Assembly (NCBI GenBank): GCA_018268935.1
Contig: JAFDVS010000097.1
Span: 1-33,731, forward strand
Length of the DNA: 33,731 bases
Direction of reading: 5' to 3'
DNA from: Acidobacteriota bacterium
Lineage (GTDB): Bacteria; Acidobacteriota; Terriglobia; Bryobacterales; Bryobacteraceae
Positions 1 through 7,715 of this stretch are shown one piece after another; position 1 is the stretch's first letter; every line of letters starts with the position of its first letter. Made by a program: the position numbers and the translations under genes. Below the pieces are notes generated by a model that made no database searches, was not told where the DNA came from, and saw only the letters and a program-made list of their open reading frames with translations.

Positions 1-24
1 GGAGTTCCGATGGCCCCATGTGGG

Positions 25-61
25 GCAGACTTCAGTCTGCCGGCCGGCTGGAACAGCCGGC
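25..61. repeat. REP-like double hairpin
   Basis: Two perfect inverted repeats lie side by side. GCAGACT (25-31) and AGTCTGC (34-40) flank a 2-nt loop; GCCGGCTG (43-50) and CAGCCGGC (54-61) flank the 3-nt loop GAA. Two adjacent short perfect hairpins in noncoding DNA are the classic form of a REP/BIME-like element. I found no second copy of this pair in the window, so dispersal is inferred from shape only. It lies beyond the 3' end of the leftward cytochrome unit and could also help stop transcription, although neither hairpin has a T-run. Confidence 0.55.
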
Positions 62-183
62 TGTGCCTCGGGCCGCCCAATGCGATGAAGACGCGGATGC
101 CGGTTCGTTTAAACTTCAGCAGTTTACTTCGCGTCTTCAACGGAGCGGTCTTCTGCCCTCTCCCGTCTCTGAGCCGCGCACGT

Positions 184-390
184 GTCAATGTCTCCCTCAC
201 GCCGGAGCTCGACAGATTCCTGCAGAAACGCGTGAAATCCGGCCGATATCAGACAGCCAGCAAAGTCCGTCTCCTCGAACGCCAGGAGCGCGAACGCGAT
301 GAAGAATTCGAGCGCCTACGCGCCAGACTCGCGCGAGGTGATGCCACAGCCGCGAACCCTACCGGTAAGCGAAAATCATCGCGTAAATAA
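184..390 (+). pseudogene. Decayed ParD-like (ribbon-helix-helix) antitoxin
   Basis: The reading frame contains VNVSLTPELDRFLQKRV and GRYQTASKV, which match the N-terminal ribbon-helix-helix part of ParD antitoxins, followed by a charged helix rich in Arg and Glu. Three signs of decay are visible. There is no ATG or GTG at the expected family start near 184, and the open frame only continues upstream through unrelated sequence. The segment that normally reads VREAL after the TASEV-type turn is missing. No ParE toxin gene lies beside it. The stop codon overlaps the 3' end of the convergent cytochrome gene by 32 bp. It could still be a short expressed protein from a non-standard start, but a relic is more likely. 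Confidence 0.5.
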
Positions 391-3136
391 TCAGCACAAT
401 CAGCACTAACCCCGTAGTCAGCGCCACAAACCCCAGCCGCTTCCACAGCTTCACTTCCAGCGGCGTCGGCTCCGGAATCATCATCTCTTCCAACTTCCCG
501 CTTTCCACTAACTGCTTGTACTCGCGCGGGCGATCCTGTTTGAACTCCTCCAGCGGCGAGCCCGTCGTGAAGATCACCGTATCCATCGGGAATTTCTCCG
601 GACGGAAGTGCGTATTGAAGAAGTGCACCACGAAGATGAAGCTCACCGCCAGCAGCGCTTCATCGCTATGGATCGTCGTCGCCACATTGATCGCCCAACC
701 CGGCAGCACGCGTGTAAAGAAGGCCGGGAACCACAATAAGAACCCGGTTCCGCCAATCACCGCAACGCCCCAGAACACGGCGAAGTAATCGAATTTTTCC
801 CAATACGTCCAGCGCCCATACTCCGGCCGCGGACCCTTGCCCGAAAACCACTTGATCGACCCGATAAACTCCCGCCAGTCGCGCCCGTTGAACATCATGC
901 TCTCCGGCCCGAAAATGTATTCGCGCCACGACTTGCCCGAAGCGCGCCGGCTCCGGATCAAATCGCGAATATGGAGCGTAAAGTACGTGAACGTCAGCAC
1001 CGCGCAGAAACGGTGTATCAGCCCCGCGCCTTCAAAGCCGCCCAGCAGATGCGCCAGCACCTTCGCCCACGGAGCATACGAAAACTTCAGCGTCATCCCC
1101 GTCAGCGCCAGTCCCAGGAAGCTCGATACCACCAGCAAATGCAGGTTGCGGTCAAACTTGCGGAACCGCCGCACATACTTGCCTTCGTCTTCCTTATGCA
1201 GCCCGAGCACCGGTTTGTAGCGCAACGAATGCCGAAGCCACAGCACCGTGTGCGTGCCCGACACCAGCATCGTGCCCACCAACAGCGACGTCATCCCCCA
1301 GAACGTCCAGAACAGGAACGGATACTTCACCGGATCGTGGTGTGTGGCGTGCGTCAGATAGCCCGCAAACTGCCGGTGCGAATCCGTGTGACACTTCCCG
1401 CACGTGCCGACAATATTGTTCCGGCTCAACTGCGACTTCGGATCGTTCACCGTCAGAATGTTGTGCGCCCCATGGCAGTCGTAACACTTCGCCGTCTTCA
1501 CATACCCTAGCGTCGAAACCTTGCCATGGAACGTTTCAAAATAACTCTCGCTGATCTGCTTATGGCAATTGCCGCACTGATCCATGATGTGCAACCGGAA
1601 GTTCGACAAATCCGTGCGCTGGATGCTGTGCGCCGAATGGCAATCCGCGCAGACGGGCAGTTTCTTGTCCGTCTTGGTCACCTTTACGCTGTGCACGCTG
1701 GATGAAAACTGCTCGTAGATCCCGCGATGGCATTTTGAACACGTAGCGCTCACGTTATCCCGATTCACGCTCGACCGTTTGTCCGCGCTCGGCAATTCAT
1801 GATGCGCCGTGTGGCAATCCACGCAATCTGCAGTCACCGTGAGGCCGCTCGAAATCAGCCCCTTGCCGTGGATGCTTTCCGAATAATGCTCCAGCACGTG
1901 ATCCTGCTTGCCTTTGTAGCGCAGCGCGGCCTTCTTGCCCGTGCGGTGGCAATTGCCGCACAGCGTGGGAATGTTGCGCGAAAAGATCGGCGACGAGGAA
2001 TCCGCCTTGCCCTTGATCCCGTGCGTACCGTGGCAATCGCGGCATGCCGGTGCGTCCGGGCTCCCTTCCGCCGCCAGCTTCCCGTGCGTGCTTTCGCGAT
2101 ATTGCGTTACCGGCTCCGCATGGCAGATGGAGCAATCCACTTTCTGCTTCATCGTCTCGCAAGGCCGCGTCATCGAAGGTGTGCCGCCCGTGTGGCACTG
2201 CACGCAGGCCACCTTCGCATGGCGTGAACCCGCCAGGTCGGCCTGATTCACGAACATCTCTTTCCCATTCACCTTGCCCGCGCCCTGCAACTTCGTATCG
2301 CCGTGGCAGCGCTGGCAATCGCGATCCGCCATGCCCTGCGAATAAAATACCTTGCGCACCTTGTGCGGCTCATGGCAATCGACACAAGCCGGAATCAGGT
2401 GCGATTGCTTCTCCCACAGCTCGCCGCGAATCACCTTGCGGTGCACGGTCTCAATCAGCGTGTGGCACTTCGTACAAGTGGAAGCAATGTTCTTCTTGGC
2501 AATCGACGACTTCGGATCCGTGTGCGGCCGCACATCATGCGATGTGTGGCAACTGGTGCAAACAGCCGTTACCGTCAACCCGCGTTTGAACAATCCCTCG
2601 CCATGGATCGAATCGGTGTAATTGCCGAGAATATTTGTCTGCGGAATATTGCGCGTCTCGCTGACCGTTGTTCCTTCGCGATGGCAACTTCCGCACAGCT
2701 TCGGCACACCCATCGTCGACACCGGCGAGCCCGGCGCCGCCTTCGCCAGCACATTATGCGTCCCATGGCACGATTTGCAATTCGGCGACAGCTTGTCACC
2801 CCGCGCCGTCGCCTTACCGTGCAGGCTCTCGTCATATTGCGCTTGCTGATCCGGGTGGCAACTGCCGCAATCCACTTTTTCCAGTTTCTCGGCGTGCGGC
2901 AATTCCTTCTTCGCCAGATCGCTGTGGCAGCCGCTGCATTCCAAAGAGGAGTGCGGCGAAGCCCGCAGCGCCGCCGCGTCGAACGGCGGCATCTCGCCCG
3001 GCACCCGTTTTCCGGTGCGCCGCCCATCATCGTGGCAACCGGCACATTCCGTCGACCCAGGCAGTTCCTTCTGCTTCTGCGCCCCAGCGGCCATCATCGC
3101 CACCAGCAGCAATCCCAGCATCCTTAGCCCCGGCAT
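359..3136 (-). CDS. 19-heme cytochrome c fused to membrane cytochrome b (CbcL-like quinone oxidoreductase)
   Basis: 925 aa. I chose the ATG at 3136 because it begins a signal peptide (MPGLRMLGLLLVAMMAAGA), has GGGAG about 10 bp upstream and starts 4 bp after the stop of the gene before it; the longer frame to 3247 overlaps that gene. Residues 31-583 carry 19 CxxCH heme c motifs, so a large periplasmic electron wire is expected. From about residue 605 there are several membrane helices with spaced histidines, resembling the diheme cytochrome b of FdnI/HydC type. This c-plus-b fusion is the layout of Geobacter CbcL, which moves electrons between menaquinone and periplasmic cytochromes, but CbcL has about half as many hemes. 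Hemes 2-9 and 10-17 align as a tandem duplication. It is co-transcribed with the 9-heme fusion. Direction of electron flow and final partner cannot be read from sequence. Confidence 0.9.
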   Translation of the reverse strand: MPGLRMLGLLLVAMMAAGAQKQKELPGSTECAGCHDDGRRTGKRVPGEMPPFDAAALRASPHSSLECSGCHSDLAKKELPHAEKLEKVDCGSCHPDQQAQYDESLHGKATARGDKLSPNCKSCHGTHNVLAKAAPGSPVSTMGVPKLCGSCHREGTTVSETRNIPQTNILGNYTDSIHGEGLFKRGLTVTAVCTSCHTSHDVRPHTDPKSSIAKKNIASTCTKCHTLIETVHRKVIRGELWEKQSHLIPACVDCHEPHKVRKVFYSQGMADRDCQRCHGDTKLQGAGKVNGKEMFVNQADLAGSRHAKVACVQCHTGGTPSMTRPCETMKQKVDCSICHAEPVTQYRESTHGKLAAEGSPDAPACRDCHGTHGIKGKADSSSPIFSRNIPTLCGNCHRTGKKAALRYKGKQDHVLEHYSESIHGKGLISSGLTVTADCVDCHTAHHELPSADKRSSVNRDNVSATCSKCHRGIYEQFSSSVHSVKVTKTDKKLPVCADCHSAHSIQRTDLSNFRLHIMDQCGNCHKQISESYFETFHGKVSTLGYVKTAKCYDCHGAHNILTVNDPKSQLSRNNIVGTCGKCHTDSHRQFAGYLTHATHHDPVKYPFLFWTFWGMTSLLVGTMLVSGTHTVLWLRHSLRYKPVLGLHKEDEGKYVRRFRKFDRNLHLLVVSSFLGLALTGMTLKFSYAPWAKVLAHLLGGFEGAGLIHRFCAVLTFTYFTLHIRDLIRSRRASGKSWREYIFGPESMMFNGRDWREFIGSIKWFSGKGPRPEYGRWTYWEKFDYFAVFWGVAVIGGTGFLLWFPAFFTRVLPGWAINVATTIHSDEALLAVSFIFVVHFFNTHFRPEKFPMDTVIFTTGSPLEEFKQDRPREYKQLVESGKLEEMMIPEPTPLEVKLWKRLGFVALTTGLVLIVLIIYAMIFAYR

Positions 3137-3140
3137 CGCG

Positions 3141-4826
3141 TCAGTCTCCCACCGCCGGCTTGTGTTCCGGCTCGTCATGATGGTGCTCCGGAGCGCGTTT
3201 GCGCACCGTCTTGCCCGTCCACCACGCCGTATCCATGGGATAAACATCGGGGTCGAAGATCACCGTGTAGAAATGCCAGATGACAATCGCCGCGCACGCC
3301 AGCACCGCTTCGTAAAAGTGCACAGCCGTGGCCACGTCCAGCCATACCTTCGGCAACAGGCGCAGTGACCAGTTGTTGAACCACAGCAGGAATCCGGTCA
3401 ACCCCATCACCAGTGCGCCCCACACCACGGCCCAATACTCCACCTTCTCGATGTAGCCATGCGCCGAAACATGCGGCTTCGTCTTCCTCAATCCCAGGTT
3501 GTACGCCATCATGGCCAACCCTTCGCGCACATCGCGCATCTTCGGAATCATCGTCATCCAGTGATCGCGCAGCTTCTTGTTGATGACCAGCGACACCAGA
3601 TGCATGACAGAGCAAATCGTGAAGATCACCGCAGCCGTGCGATGCACCGTGCCGCGCACCGGCCACGACGATTCCCACGCCACCAGCGGCGCGCACCACC
3701 AGGCATCGGGATACTTCAGCGCAAAGCCGGTCCAGCCCAATACGATGAACGACACCGCCAGCAATCCATGCTGCAGCCGCTCAAACGGATACATGCGCAC
3801 TTCGCCCGCCACACGGTTATCGCGCTTCGGAACCAGCGCCGGGTGCACCCGCAGTGCGAAAAACTTCCGCAGCCAGTCGCCAAAGTGATGCAGGAACATC
3901 AGCCCCAGCGTGGCTGGAATCAACGACAGGTAGATCAAACGCGTATAGCGCACCGGCTTCGGTTCTTCCCCGCCCTCCGACAAATGGATGGTGCCCAGCG
4001 CAAACCGCGTCCCCGCGCCCGGATGGCACTGCCCGCACATCTGCGGCAGGTTCTTCGGGTTCGTCATCGACTTCTCATCCGTCGACGGCAGAATGTCGTG
4101 GAACCCATGGCACGATGCGCAATTGGCCACCGACTGCGCACCGGACTTCGACGCCATCCCATGGAACGACGAGTCAAACGAAGCCAGCCGGTCCGTCGGC
4201 AATCCGTAACGCTGCGCCAGGCGCACGTCGCCGTGGCAACGCCCGCAAGTGTCGCGCACATGCGATTGGTTGACCCGGCTGCCGGCATCGTTTTTCGGCA
4301 GAATGGCGTGCTCGCCATGGCAGTCCGTACAGACGGCCGATCCCAGTTCTCCAGCAGCTATAGCCTTGCCGTGGATACTCGTCTTATACTTCTCCGCGAT
4401 CTCCGTATGGCACATGCCGCAAGTTTCCGGCACCGCCTTGCGAAACTCCGGTGTCGTCGCCCGCGCCGCTTCATGCGCCGTCCCGTGGCAGGTGGCGCAA
4501 CCCGGCGCCGCATCGTTGCCCTTTGCTACTTCACGGCCGTGCGCGCTGTTGGCTTGTCCCGCGGCCTGCGTCGGATGGCAACTGGCACAATCCGGCTTCG
4601 GCAGGTTCTGCGGATGTGGATAGGTGTCCCGCTTGTCATGGCAGGAAATGCAGGCCACCTTGGCATGTATCGACTTGGAAACTTTCTCTGCGGTCTCGTG
4701 GCAGCTGCTGCACTCGGCTTTTTCCTGGGCTATCGAAATAGGGGCAAATAACCCAAATAATGCCAGCCAGAGTGTAGGGAAACCCCATCCCAGTAACGGA
4801 AGTTGCTGCAAGGATTGTAGTTTCAT
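3141..4826 (-). CDS. 9-heme cytochrome c fused to membrane cytochrome b (CbcL-like)
   Basis: 561 aa from the ATG at 4826. Upstream in-frame starts exist at 4838 and 4874, but the sigma-54 promoter at 4858-4874 would place the transcript start near 4847. That leaves a 21-nt leader for 4826, only about 9 nt for 4838, and rules out 4874. A hydrophobic export segment spans about residues 8-34. Nine CxxCH motifs lie at about residues 39, 59, 80, 110, 136, 166, 194, 236 and 264. From about 295 to 540 several membrane helices with spaced histidines form a cytochrome b-type domain. Heme number and order match Geobacter CbcL-type inner-membrane quinone oxidoreductases. The C-terminus is His/Glu-rich. 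First gene of a two-gene leftward operon; probably an inner-membrane electron-transfer protein facing the periplasm. Confidence 0.9.
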   Translation of the reverse strand: MKLQSLQQLPLLGWGFPTLWLALFGLFAPISIAQEKAECSSCHETAEKVSKSIHAKVACISCHDKRDTYPHPQNLPKPDCASCHPTQAAGQANSAHGREVAKGNDAAPGCATCHGTAHEAARATTPEFRKAVPETCGMCHTEIAEKYKTSIHGKAIAAGELGSAVCTDCHGEHAILPKNDAGSRVNQSHVRDTCGRCHGDVRLAQRYGLPTDRLASFDSSFHGMASKSGAQSVANCASCHGFHDILPSTDEKSMTNPKNLPQMCGQCHPGAGTRFALGTIHLSEGGEEPKPVRYTRLIYLSLIPATLGLMFLHHFGDWLRKFFALRVHPALVPKRDNRVAGEVRMYPFERLQHGLLAVSFIVLGWTGFALKYPDAWWCAPLVAWESSWPVRGTVHRTAAVIFTICSVMHLVSLVINKKLRDHWMTMIPKMRDVREGLAMMAYNLGLRKTKPHVSAHGYIEKVEYWAVVWGALVMGLTGFLLWFNNWSLRLLPKVWLDVATAVHFYEAVLACAAIVIWHFYTVIFDPDVYPMDTAWWTGKTVRKRAPEHHHDEPEHKPAVGD

Positions 4827-4857
4827 ACGATGTCCCATCACTCCAAACAATCTGAAC

Positions 4858-4874
4858 TGCAATTCAGGACCCAA
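4858..4874 (-). promoter_or_regulatory. Sigma-54 (-24/-12) promoter for the cytochrome operon
   Basis: Read on the minus strand the site is TTGGGTCCTGAATTGCA. It matches the RpoN consensus TTGGCAC-N5-TTGCA at TTGG, the C at the end of the -24 block and all of TTGCA. The invariant GG and GC are separated by exactly 10 bp. The predicted transcript start is near 4847, just ahead of a GGGA-type ribosome site and the ATG at 4826. An NtrC-type sigma-54 activator is encoded in the divergent unit. Confidence 0.6.
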
Positions 4875-5050
4875 TCGTCACGTAACCGCTGTTGAGAATC
4901 GCAACAAACCACTGATGAAAATCCCAACACTCGTAAATGCCTGAAAACAATAAGTGTGTAGAAATCCCCCACATTTCCCCTGTTGGATTCCACCACGCCG
5001 AGAAAACCATCGCCTCCACGCAAGCAGCTGATTCCAAACCACATAATAGC
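4875..5050. promoter_or_regulatory. Divergent intergenic region, candidate activator sites
   Basis: About 175 bp between two sigma-54-type promoters, lower in GC than the flanking genes. It has no credible gene. It contains the inverted repeats TGTTG-N7-CAACA (4890-4906) and TGGATTCCA (4983-4991). The word GATTC occurs at 4986-4990 and 5030-5034, and its complement GAATC at 4896-4900. Enhancer-binding activators normally sit 80-150 bp upstream of sigma-54 promoters, so these repeats are possible binding sites for the NtrC-type regulator encoded at 9386-10732. That assignment is inference. Confidence 0.3.
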
Positions 5051-5067
5051 TTGGCACCGAACGTGCC
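5051..5067 (+). promoter_or_regulatory. Sigma-54 (-24/-12) promoter for the rightward redox operon
   Basis: TTGGCACCGAACGTGCC has a perfect TTGGCAC -24 block, GG and GC separated by exactly 10 bp, and TGC in the -12 block. The predicted start is near 5078. A strong ribosome site, AGGAGGA (5114-5120), lies 5 bp before the ATG at 5126. The arms GGCAC and GTGCC also form a short palindrome, so protein binding could add to or compete with polymerase. Confidence 0.65.
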
Positions 5068-5125
5068 CTATCCCTAGCGGCGACGGAACCGCCTACCAAC
5101 CGGACCCGCCGCCAGGAGGAATCCC

Positions 5126-5782
5126 ATGACTGTCCTATTTGTACTTGCGATGTTTCTCGTGTTCGCCCTGATCGATTGGGTGCTGTCCCGCGGCAAAGTC
5201 GAAGTCGCTGAAGAAGCCCCCGGCTTAGCTCCTGCCTTAGGCGAAGATTACGTCTACGGCTTCCATGTCCCCCAGAACCGGCGTTACCATCCCGGCCATG
5301 GCTGGGCCATGCGCGAACGGAAAAATGTTGTCCGCGTCGGAATCGACGATTTTGCCGCCCGTCTAGCCGGCAAGATCGAAGGCCTCGAACTCCCCAAACC
5401 GGGTCAGTGGCTGCGCCAGGGCCAGCGCTCCTGGAAGCTCTTCCGCAACGGCAAGACCGCTGAGATGGCATCCCCCATCGAAGGCGAAGTGCTCGAAGTC
5501 AACCCCGAAGTGCTGAAAGATCCCTCGCTCCTGCGCCGCGATCCGTACGGCGAAGGCTGGCTGATGACCCTGCACGTCCCCGACGAAGAGGGCACCTCGC
5601 GTAACTTCATCCCCCGCGATCTAATCCGTGGATGGATGGAATCCGTAGCCGAAAAGCTCTATGTGAGACAGCCCGAACTCGCCGGTGTGGTGGCCGCTGA
5701 TGCCGGCCAGCCTGTCGAAGATATCGCCGAAGCCCTTGGCGAATCCAACTGGCAGGAACTCACCAACGAATTCTTCTTGTAA
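5126..5782 (+). CDS. Membrane-anchored GcvH-like (lipoyl-fold) protein
   Basis: 218 aa. One N-terminal membrane helix (residues 2-20) is followed by a domain that follows glycine-cleavage H protein closely: YHPGHGWA (54-61), VRVGIDDFA (69-77), a stretch ending SPIEGEV (116-122) and DPYGEGWL (139-146). H proteins normally carry lipoate on a Lys in ESVKA eight residues before the Pro of this last loop. Here that position is Gly109 and the Lys is one place later (Lys110), so canonical lipoylation is doubtful. No glycine-cleavage genes are nearby. It leads an operon of electron-transfer and redox-sensing genes, so a structural or redox role in the membrane complex is more likely than glycine catabolism. 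The last 60 residues match nothing I recognise. Confidence 0.75.
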   Translation: MTVLFVLAMFLVFALIDWVLSRGKVEVAEEAPGLAPALGEDYVYGFHVPQNRRYHPGHGWAMRERKNVVRVGIDDFAARLAGKIEGLELPKPGQWLRQGQRSWKLFRNGKTAEMASPIEGEVLEVNPEVLKDPSLLRRDPYGEGWLMTLHVPDEEGTSRNFIPRDLIRGWMESVAEKLYVRQPELAGVVAADAGQPVEDIAEALGESNWQELTNEFFL

Positions 5783-5797
5783 GCGGGAGATACTACC

Positions 5798-6544
5798 ATG
5801 GCCAACGCAATTCTCTTCGATAGTACGAAATGCATCGGATGCCGGGCCTGCGAAGGCGCCTGCGCGGAAAAGAACGGCAACCCTTATAACGATTCGATTG
5901 CCGCACAGGAGAAAATCTCGGCTCACAAGCTAACAACCATTCAGACAAAAGGAGAGAAGTACATCCGCCGCATGTGCATGCATTGTCTGGAGCCGGCTTG
6001 CGCGTCGGCCTGCCCGGTAGGCGCTCTCACCAAAACCGCCGCCGGCCCGGTCACCTACGACCCCAACAAGTGCATGGGCTGCCGTTACTGCATGACCGCT
6101 TGCGGCTTCGGCGCCCCCGCCTATGAGTGGAACGCGCGCCTCCCCCTGCTCCGCAAATGCGACATGTGCAGTGAGCGCCAGAAGGCCGGCAAGCCTACCG
6201 CTTGCACTGAGGCCTGCCCCAACGAAGCCACGATGTTCGGTGAACGCGAGGCCATGATCACCCTGGCGCGCAAGCGCATGGCGGAAAACCCCACCGGCTA
6301 CCACGCCCGCATCTACGGCCTCGAAGAAGCCGGCGGCACCAGCGTGCTGATGATCTCCGACGTTCCCGTCGAATCGCTCGGCATGCCCGCCAACCTCGCT
6401 GGAGTCACCCTGCCCGCGCTCACCTGGCGCGCGCTCGAAACCATCCCCAGCCTGGTTTCCGTGGGCAGCGTCCTGCTCGGCGGAATCTACTGGATCACCC
6501 ATCGCCGCGCCGAAGTGGCCAAGGAAGAAGGGAGAAAGTCATGA
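5798..6544 (+). CDS. Four-cluster [4Fe-4S] ferredoxin subunit (HybA/NrfC/FdnH-like)
   Basis: 248 aa, preceded by GGGAG. Sixteen cysteines fall in four groups at residues 12-22, 60-72, 92-102 and 121-140 (CIGCRAC, CMHC...CASAC, CMGCRYC, CDMC...CTEAC). This is the pattern of iron-sulfur subunits that wire a catalytic subunit to a NrfD/HybB membrane partner. A single hydrophobic helix lies near the C-terminus (about 212-230) followed by a basic tail (HRR, KEEGRKS). By the positive-inside rule the tail is cytoplasmic and the cluster domain periplasmic, as in FdnH. Unusually there is no Tat or Sec signal at the N-terminus and no neighbouring Tat-borne catalytic subunit to carry it across, so a cytoplasmic location remains possible. 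Its stop overlaps the next start by 4 bp. Confidence 0.85.
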   Translation: MANAILFDSTKCIGCRACEGACAEKNGNPYNDSIAAQEKISAHKLTTIQTKGEKYIRRMCMHCLEPACASACPVGALTKTAAGPVTYDPNKCMGCRYCMTACGFGAPAYEWNARLPLLRKCDMCSERQKAGKPTACTEACPNEATMFGEREAMITLARKRMAENPTGYHARIYGLEEAGGTSVLMISDVPVESLGMPANLAGVTLPALTWRALETIPSLVSVGSVLLGGIYWITHRRAEVAKEEGRKS

Positions 6545-7704
6545 CCGTCCGTAGTGCCTTCACATTCTGGAAGCTGGTGTTCTATGCCCTCTGCGCCGCC
6601 GGCATCTACTCCACTTATCTGCGCGTCACGGGCGGTCTGGGAGCGGTTACCAACCTTTCCGATCAGTTCCCCTGGGGCCTTTGGATCGGCTTTGACGTGC
6701 TGTGCGGAGTCGGGCTCGCCGCCGGTGGCTTCACCCTTGTCGCCGCGGTCCATATCTTCAACCTGGAGAAATACAAGCCCGTGCTCCGTCCAGCCGTCCT
6801 CACTGCCTTCCTCGGCTACCTGCTGGTCGTGCTCGGCCTGATGTTCGACCTTGGCCAGCCGCAGCGCATCTGGCACCCCCTCATTATGTGGAACCCCCAT
6901 TCGGTGATGTTCGAAGTAGGCTGGTGCGTGACGCTCTACACCACCGTGCTCTTCCTCGAATTCTGTCCCGCCGTGTTGGAGAAATTCCGGCTGCACACGC
7001 CCTTGCGGTGGTTCCACGCCATTTCCGTTCCCTTGATGATCGCTGGAGTCATTCTCTCCACCCTGCATCAATCCTCCCTCGGGAGCCTCTACCTGCTGGT
7101 CCCGCACAAGCTCGACAAGCTCTGGTACACCCCCTACATGCCGCTGTTCTTCTTCACCTCCGCCGTTGCCGTCGGCATGGCCATGACCATCTTCGAATCG
7201 TGGCATTCCTCCAAAGCCTTCGGCCGCGCGCTGGAAAAACCCATCCTCGCCGGTCTGGCCCGCGTCCTGGTCGTGGTCCAGAGCACCTACTTCGCCATGC
7301 GCCTCATGGACTTGACGAATCGCAAGGCATGGGGTCTTTTGGCGCAATCACGGCCCGAAACATGGCTCTTTTTGCTCGAATTGACCTTGATCGGTCTCCC
7401 GCTGATCTTCCTCTATCAGGAAAAAGTGCGCAATAATCCGCGCGCCCTCTACTGGTCCAGCCTGCTCGTCCTGTTCGGCTTCATCACCAACCGGATGAAC
7501 ATCAGCCTCACCGGAATTGAACGCGCTTCCGGCGTTTCCTACTTCCCCAAGTGGACCGAAATCGCCGTCACCCTGTTCATCATCGCCCTCGGCTTCAGCC
7601 TCTTCCGCCTCGCCGTGAAGTACCTGCCCGTGTTCCAGGAACCCGGTGTCGAGGAAATTGGCAGCCCGCGTGCACGTGAGCTAAGGCGGACGATCGCTGC
7701 CTGA
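6541..7704 (+). CDS. NrfD/HybB-type quinone-interacting membrane subunit
   Basis: 387 aa with about nine or ten membrane helices. The N-terminal part (WGLWIGFDVLCGVGLAAGGF, then GQPQRIWHPLIMWNPHSVMFE) has the hallmarks of the HybB branch of the NrfD/PsrC family. These proteins hold no heme. They exchange electrons between the quinone pool and a four-cluster ferredoxin partner, here the gene just upstream (ATGA overlap). HybB itself belongs to hydrogenase-2, but no hydrogenase gene is present, so the name is only a family label. It probably forms a membrane module with the ferredoxin and the GcvH-like protein that passes electrons to or from the multiheme cytochromes encoded divergently. Confidence 0.88.
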   Translation: MTVRSAFTFWKLVFYALCAAGIYSTYLRVTGGLGAVTNLSDQFPWGLWIGFDVLCGVGLAAGGFTLVAAVHIFNLEKYKPVLRPAVLTAFLGYLLVVLGLMFDLGQPQRIWHPLIMWNPHSVMFEVGWCVTLYTTVLFLEFCPAVLEKFRLHTPLRWFHAISVPLMIAGVILSTLHQSSLGSLYLLVPHKLDKLWYTPYMPLFFFTSAVAVGMAMTIFESWHSSKAFGRALEKPILAGLARVLVVVQSTYFAMRLMDLTNRKAWGLLAQSRPETWLFLLELTLIGLPLIFLYQEKVRNNPRALYWSSLLVLFGFITNRMNISLTGIERASGVSYFPKWTEIAVTLFIIALGFSLFRLAVKYLPVFQEPGVEEIGSPRARELRRTIAA

Positions 7705-7715
7705 AGGCAGCAGGA

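Noticed and set aside
1430..3060. Possible CRISPR or DNA repeat array, from the recurrent TGGCA-type words
   Set aside because: The words are codons for repeated CxxCH heme motifs at irregular spacing within one gene.
3137..3247. N-terminal extension of the 19-heme cytochrome to 3247
   Set aside because: It overlaps the preceding gene by over 100 bp and places a basic, non-signal sequence before a clear signal peptide.
3459..4751. 430-codon open frame on the plus strand opposite the 9-heme cytochrome gene
   Set aside because: Arg/His-rich low-complexity translation that mirrors C-ending codons of the real gene. The minus strand has signal peptide, nine heme motifs and membrane domain.
5126..5782. 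Glycine cleavage system H protein gcvH
   Set aside because: Membrane anchor, lipoyl lysine out of register and no glycine-cleavage neighbours argue against the metabolic role.
5798..7704. Hydrogenase-2 genes hybA and hybB
   Set aside because: The subunits match the wider HybA/NrfC and HybB/NrfD families, but no hydrogenase large or small subunit is present.
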